Assembly: GCF_964355755.1 (NCBI RefSeq)
Contig: NC_092678.1
Span: 20,680,922-20,744,921 of the forward strand
From: Antedon mediterranea
Taxonomy: Eukaryota; Echinodermata; Crinoidea; Comatulida; Antedonidae
Direction of reading: 5' to 3'
DNA length: 64,000 bases
The notes under the pieces: generated by a model
Seen by the model: only the letters and a program-made list of their open reading frames with translations
The model's database searches: none
Told to the model about the DNA's origin: nothing
Translations under genes and position numbers: made by a program
Shown here: positions 59,601 to 64,000 of the stretch, in pieces
Position numbering within the stretch: the stretch's first letter is position 1
Layout of the letters: every line of letters starts with the position of its first letter

Positions 59601-62600
59601 AACAAATTTAAATCAATAATCATATACCAATGATATTAATACTAAAGAAAAAATTAGTAATTGAACCAAATCGATCATTGATTGAGATATAAAAATAAAG
59701 TGCACGGAACTATAAGCTGGATTGCACTCAACATTTGTTCCCATTCATCAAATGAGCAACAATGAAAAAAAACTTATAATTATTTGTTTGTTTTATTAGT
59801 TTCTCCACACATTTTTAAATAAAAGATAACAATTACAAATTGCAAAATGAAAATAACAATAAAAAAGAAAAACACCAAAAATGTGCGCATGGAGGTCAAA
59901 ATAAGTTGCGGACAACTTTAAGTTGTGACCACCAGTTAAAAAAAAAAATGAAGGTATACAATAGCAGTCCGGCTTACATTAAAAATACAGAAGCGGTGCT
60001 TAAATTGCTAAGACAATAGTACAATTACAAGATGAACAATAATGATAAGGTATATACCGGTATTTCATGGGAAATCCTAATACAATTTAACGCTGTTCAG
60101 TAAAATTACTTTAAAACTATAGGATCCAACACTGGATATAAGTTTACATTTAACTTTAAATTTCCCCAATGAAATTCATACATATACTAAATGATCATTA
60201 TTTTTAAGTAAGTAATTAAGTAAGTAATTTAAGTAAGTAATCTAAGTAATTAAAATTATGATACAAGTTTATAATATAAAGAAACACTTTAGTTTTATAC
60301 ATAAATGACTACAAATTAGCAATGTTGAATAGAATATCAGAAATGTGTATTTTTCCTTAATGAATTGCTTATACCATAATTTCACCAGTAGCACACAACC
60401 ATATTTATAATCAGTAAAACAACACATCAGGACTAGAACACTAAACACAGGTCACAGAGCAAGGAGGATTTGCCTTTTGTTAAAACATCACAATACATGC
60501 CTTTTAACTGTTACTTTACTCTATGCTAATAATCTAGATCGCTACCATTATTAGAGCAGATAAACTGACTTTACCAAGGCCGTTCTGAAATAAATTCGAA
60601 TAACAAAAGACTATCACAACAGATGCCACTTGTAATAGCTTATTGGTAACTACAGCATTGTCAGTGGTTCATACCAAGGGCCTCGAAGAGTCTATTGTTC
60701 GTGATCTGTGTTATGTAGATTTGAGATTTAATTTGTTTAATTTGAAAGAAAATAATATATAAAATTTCTCCTTAAAAAAAATAGTATTTATTCTCCATTG
60801 TTGTGGATTCCACATTGGTGTATGTTTTGTATATTTCATTTTGTTATTTATATTTATTAATTAATATCTTATTATTATTTTTATTATTTTGTTTATTATT
60901 ATTTTTTTTTATCTATTTTATATGTATATTTTTCTGCACTAAATTATAGTCCTTTTTGTATTAGTTGTAACTTGATGTTGGCTTAAGTAGTTAATCTAAA
61001 TTCCCATTTTTATATTTTTAGTCGCGACTCTACAGCTCACTATGTCGGTCGGTCGGTCGGTAAACACTAACTCAAATTTGAGTACGCGACTGCAGCCATG
61101 TATGGCCTTGTTCTTCTTTGTTTTTATATTTTGTTTCTTTGGACGCACCTTCACAAGTTGAAGTGTGCCATTGATAAAAAAGTGCAGTGCCAATTAATTA
61201 CTATAATTGTACAAACAACAATGATTTATTATTAAATTTATCTATATGCATAACAAATACGAACAAAAAGTTTATTAACGATTAACTAAAAATATTTTCA
61301 TCATTTAGTATAACCTTTTTTCCACTTTTCTCTGATTAATCCTCTCTTCGTTGAATTACGCAAACTTGTATCCCAGTCATCAACACTGTTCTGTTACCAC
61401 CAGTGAATGGTGTTTTATATACAATAATAGAAATGACTCATTTCTGTGGTAAAATGTTTAGGTAAATTATTTTTTTTTACTATTTGTACTTTTATAAACC
61501 TATTTCATTTGTTATGTAGAAGAAAGGTTAAATGATTTGAAACTGAATAGAAAATGTCACAATAACATCGAAAAAACCAACAAATAACAATAGAAACAGA
61601 AGAATAACGAAATAACACTAAAAGTGTAATTATTATAGTCAAAACAAATAAACAAAACTAGGCTTTCTTATTTTGGAGTCATAATGGGGCTGAGGAAAAA
61701 ACTACATCTAAACAATGTGGTAACATACAGGCGTCATATGTGATACATATGTTACGGTGTATTACAGTATTTGCCTATTATTATACTTGAAAATGAGACG
61801 AACAGTATATAGCCTAAAAGAATCGGTTATATCATTGGTGACGGACAACATGACTCACTAAGCCATAGTTTACAAAACAACTCAATTATTTTTAACAAGC
61901 CAACATATTTCATCATCGCATGAATTACTCATTACCAGCCATCTGATGCTGCAATGTCCCGAACAGCGCCCCGTAGCAATGGTCGATCTACTTAAAAACT
62001 GTGTCGCATACAGTGAACGATTTTAATTCATAATCCCTCGGCTCTTTAAATAGAATGTATCATTGTATGTTATAAACATGGGATTATGTACTGTTTAAAA
62101 CATATTGAAAAAACACCAGGAAGAACGTTAATAAATGAATGACTAAGATAACATTATATAAGGCTGCAAATTGTGCAAAAAAAATGTCAACGAAAGAGAC
62201 AAAGCAAAAATTCAGTACTATGTTATAAAAATAAATGCATATGACAAATATTGAGGGCGTACTTCAAAGATATACCGTCATTCATTTGACCGGAGAACGT
62301 AGGTCTACCGCTTCTCTTCGTCTAAGAAGCAAACTTGGGCCTACTATACAAATTCCAAAATGAAATTTGATAACAAAAAAGAATTTACTATTACTATCAA
62401 TTAGTTAATTTGATGAGACACGTTGTTTATTATAGCTCAAATACTGGAAGAGGGTAATTGACCAATTAGCGCTCCTGGAATGTTATTGTTAGTTACATCA
62501 GGGAAAAGCACTCTTCCCTGGAGTTGCAACTCCCTGGTAACATTACTATATTGAGCAAACATACCACAAAAAAAAAGATGCGCACATTGTAAAGCATATT

Positions 62601-63404
62601 ATATATTTTATCTTAAATATCTGATATAATACTTAAAGCATACACAAATAATAAAAAAAGTACTTGAATTTAATTTTTTTACAAAGTATTTTACATGCAC
62701 ACCAATAGTTAAAAGAACCGATTTAATCCTTACTAGCCCACTTTTTTGGGTGTATATACACCAACTCTGGTTTTCTCCTTGAAATGCAAGCGACTGATGA
62801 CCAATCGTGGTAGTCTTTTGAAATCATATTTTAACCTCAATTTGACATGACTGAACAACAACTAGTTGAAATCATCTTAAAACGAACCCCATTGTGTATG
62901 TCTTTTTAAAACAACTGTTCCTTAAATTAGCTACAGTAAATCAATTTTTAATTTTAATCCTTTTTTATTGATTTCTTATGGAAACTACAATTAACTTGTA
63001 TACTGTATTTTAAATTTTAAAATAATGGCAATTTGATTGTTTCAGACTGTAAACAGTAACATACCATTTGTCCGACTCGAAATCTCGTTTGGTCGAACTG
63101 AGAGATTTAGACAGTCTCTTTCTTAGTCCGACTCATTAATGGTGATGTTTCAACGAATATTGAATAGGCTAGGTGGAAAAATGTTAATGTGTTTTTTTTT
63201 TTAACTAGTTTTACCTTTTATACATATTTATATATTTGTATCAAATTTGTAAAATACTACTTTTCAGCCTTCTGGCTGCCGTTGTATTTTTGATGTCGTT
63301 TTATGAATAAATATACCTGAAATATATTTGTTGTTTATTGGCTCTTTGTTTTTAACTTCAAACTTAAGTTTATGTTTCTAATATATATATATATATTTAA
63401 TATG
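59601..63404. other. AT-rich intergenic region
   Basis: No gene was recognised apart from one dispersed repeat (61018-61118). A minus-strand AATAAA (TTTATT near 63332) could serve the gene starting at 63405. Confidence 0.4.
61018..61118 (-). repeat. Dispersed repeat with CGAC tandem, copy 3
   Basis: Inverted relative to the copies at 13966 and 18290: ACTCTACAGCTCAC, GTCGGTCGGTCGGTCGGT, AAACACTAACT, GACTGCAGCCATGTATGGCC. The CGAC tandem has four units here. Confidence 0.7.
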
Positions 63405-63901
63405 CTAGCTCTTGGATGACGATGATGAACTTTGACCTAAAACCTCCATCAATGCTTCAAAATCTTTTCGTCTCCTCTCGTCAGCTTGTTTCCTTTCTTC
63501 CATTGAATCTTTGATTAATTCCATCATTTTCATCATACACTTTCTATCCTCTCTTCGTTGCTCCAAATCCTCTCTTCTTCGCTTCTCTTCAATCATTAAG
63601 AATTTCTTATCAGATTCGGCCGTTATATCTTTCATTTTCTTTGCAAGTGCTTCTACTGTTCTGTCTTTAAGGCTCACACGCTGTCGCTTTTTACCTGCAA
63701 ATTAAGAATGAAATAATAATTTGTCGAGTCAGAAGAGCAATACCATAGATACTAGATAATTATTTTACCACATCCAATGAACACAACATTGATACAAGTT
63801 AGAGAGTGGCCTAGAAATAATTATACCTGATCTAGACTGTTGACTAGATTCAGAACCTTTTGCTTGATGTGGTTCTCCATCTTTCCCTTGGTTTGTCAGA
63901 T
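63405..63901 (-). CDS. C-terminal coiled-coil part of an unrecognised protein, partial
   Basis: Two exons in transcript order: 63901-63827 and 63694-63405 (stop TAG 63407-63405), GT-AG and in phase (1). The upstream exon is polar (LTNQGKDGEPHQAKGSESSQ). The last exon begins KKRQRVSLKDRTVEALAKKM, followed by a highly charged helix rich in Glu/Arg/Lys (EEKRRREDLEQRREDRK, MEERKQADERRRKDFEAL), and ends in a Ser run (SSSSSSKS). Tails like this are common in invertebrate Myb/SANT-like (trihelix) DNA-binding proteins, some related to Harbinger transposons, but the defining domain is outside the window, so the family is a guess. The gene continues to the right. Confidence 0.65.
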
Positions 63902-64000
63902 CTACAAGCAAATAAACATTTGTTTTTACCACAGCTAAATTTTCAAAAATAATTACTAAATATTAAATCATAATTTGTAACAATTTATACAAAAATCTAA

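Overview
The window is eukaryotic nuclear DNA. It is AT-rich (intron and intergenic DNA dominate), genes are split by GT-AG introns, and AATAAA signals and several families of short transposons and SINEs are present. Palindromic AGGCCTA words are very frequent. Together with an IRAK/Pelle kinase, small secreted C-type lectins, an Ig receptor and a Golgi sulfotransferase, this suggests a marine invertebrate deuterostome, most likely an echinoderm. That placement is inference; no marker in the window fixes the species.

Layout. 1-2052 (+): 3' part of a kinase-less, death-domain-only IRAK paralogue whose first exon lies off the left edge. 3395-9675 (+): a complete nine-exon IRAK4/Pelle-like kinase (488 aa), with a 1.37 kb foldback element in intron 1. 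10145-13900: a satellite of 196-bp palindromic units. 14143-14764: a 12-bp GAT-type microsatellite. 15849-30712 (-): a complete 15-exon PFKFB gene (6-phosphofructo-2-kinase/fructose-2,6-bisphosphatase, 499 aa) with a phase-matched alternative first exon at 29503-29569. Its introns hold MITEs, SINEs, a 5S-rRNA-derived repeat and a TA-flanked DNA element. 31308-34608 (+): a three-exon type II carbohydrate sulfotransferase (361 aa), head to head with PFKFB across about 600 bp. 35854-38967 and 41451-45699 (-): two paralogous secreted coiled-coil C-type lectins (274 and 214 aa). 51559-53433 (+): a single-exon three-Ig transmembrane receptor (624 aa). 53434-63404: a gene desert with four minisatellite or duplicated blocks. 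63405-63901 (-): the last two exons of a coiled-coil protein running off the right edge.

Functional theme. Four of the loci fit recognition or innate immune signalling (two death-domain/IRAK genes, two lectins, one Ig receptor). PFKFB sets fructose-2,6-bisphosphate and so glycolytic flux, and the sulfotransferase modifies glycans in the Golgi. No direct pathway link between neighbours can be shown from sequence.

Exon models were built by hand: conserved protein motifs, GT/AG sites, and codon-phase agreement across every junction. Most reading frames over 60 codons elsewhere are products of tandem repeats and are not genes.
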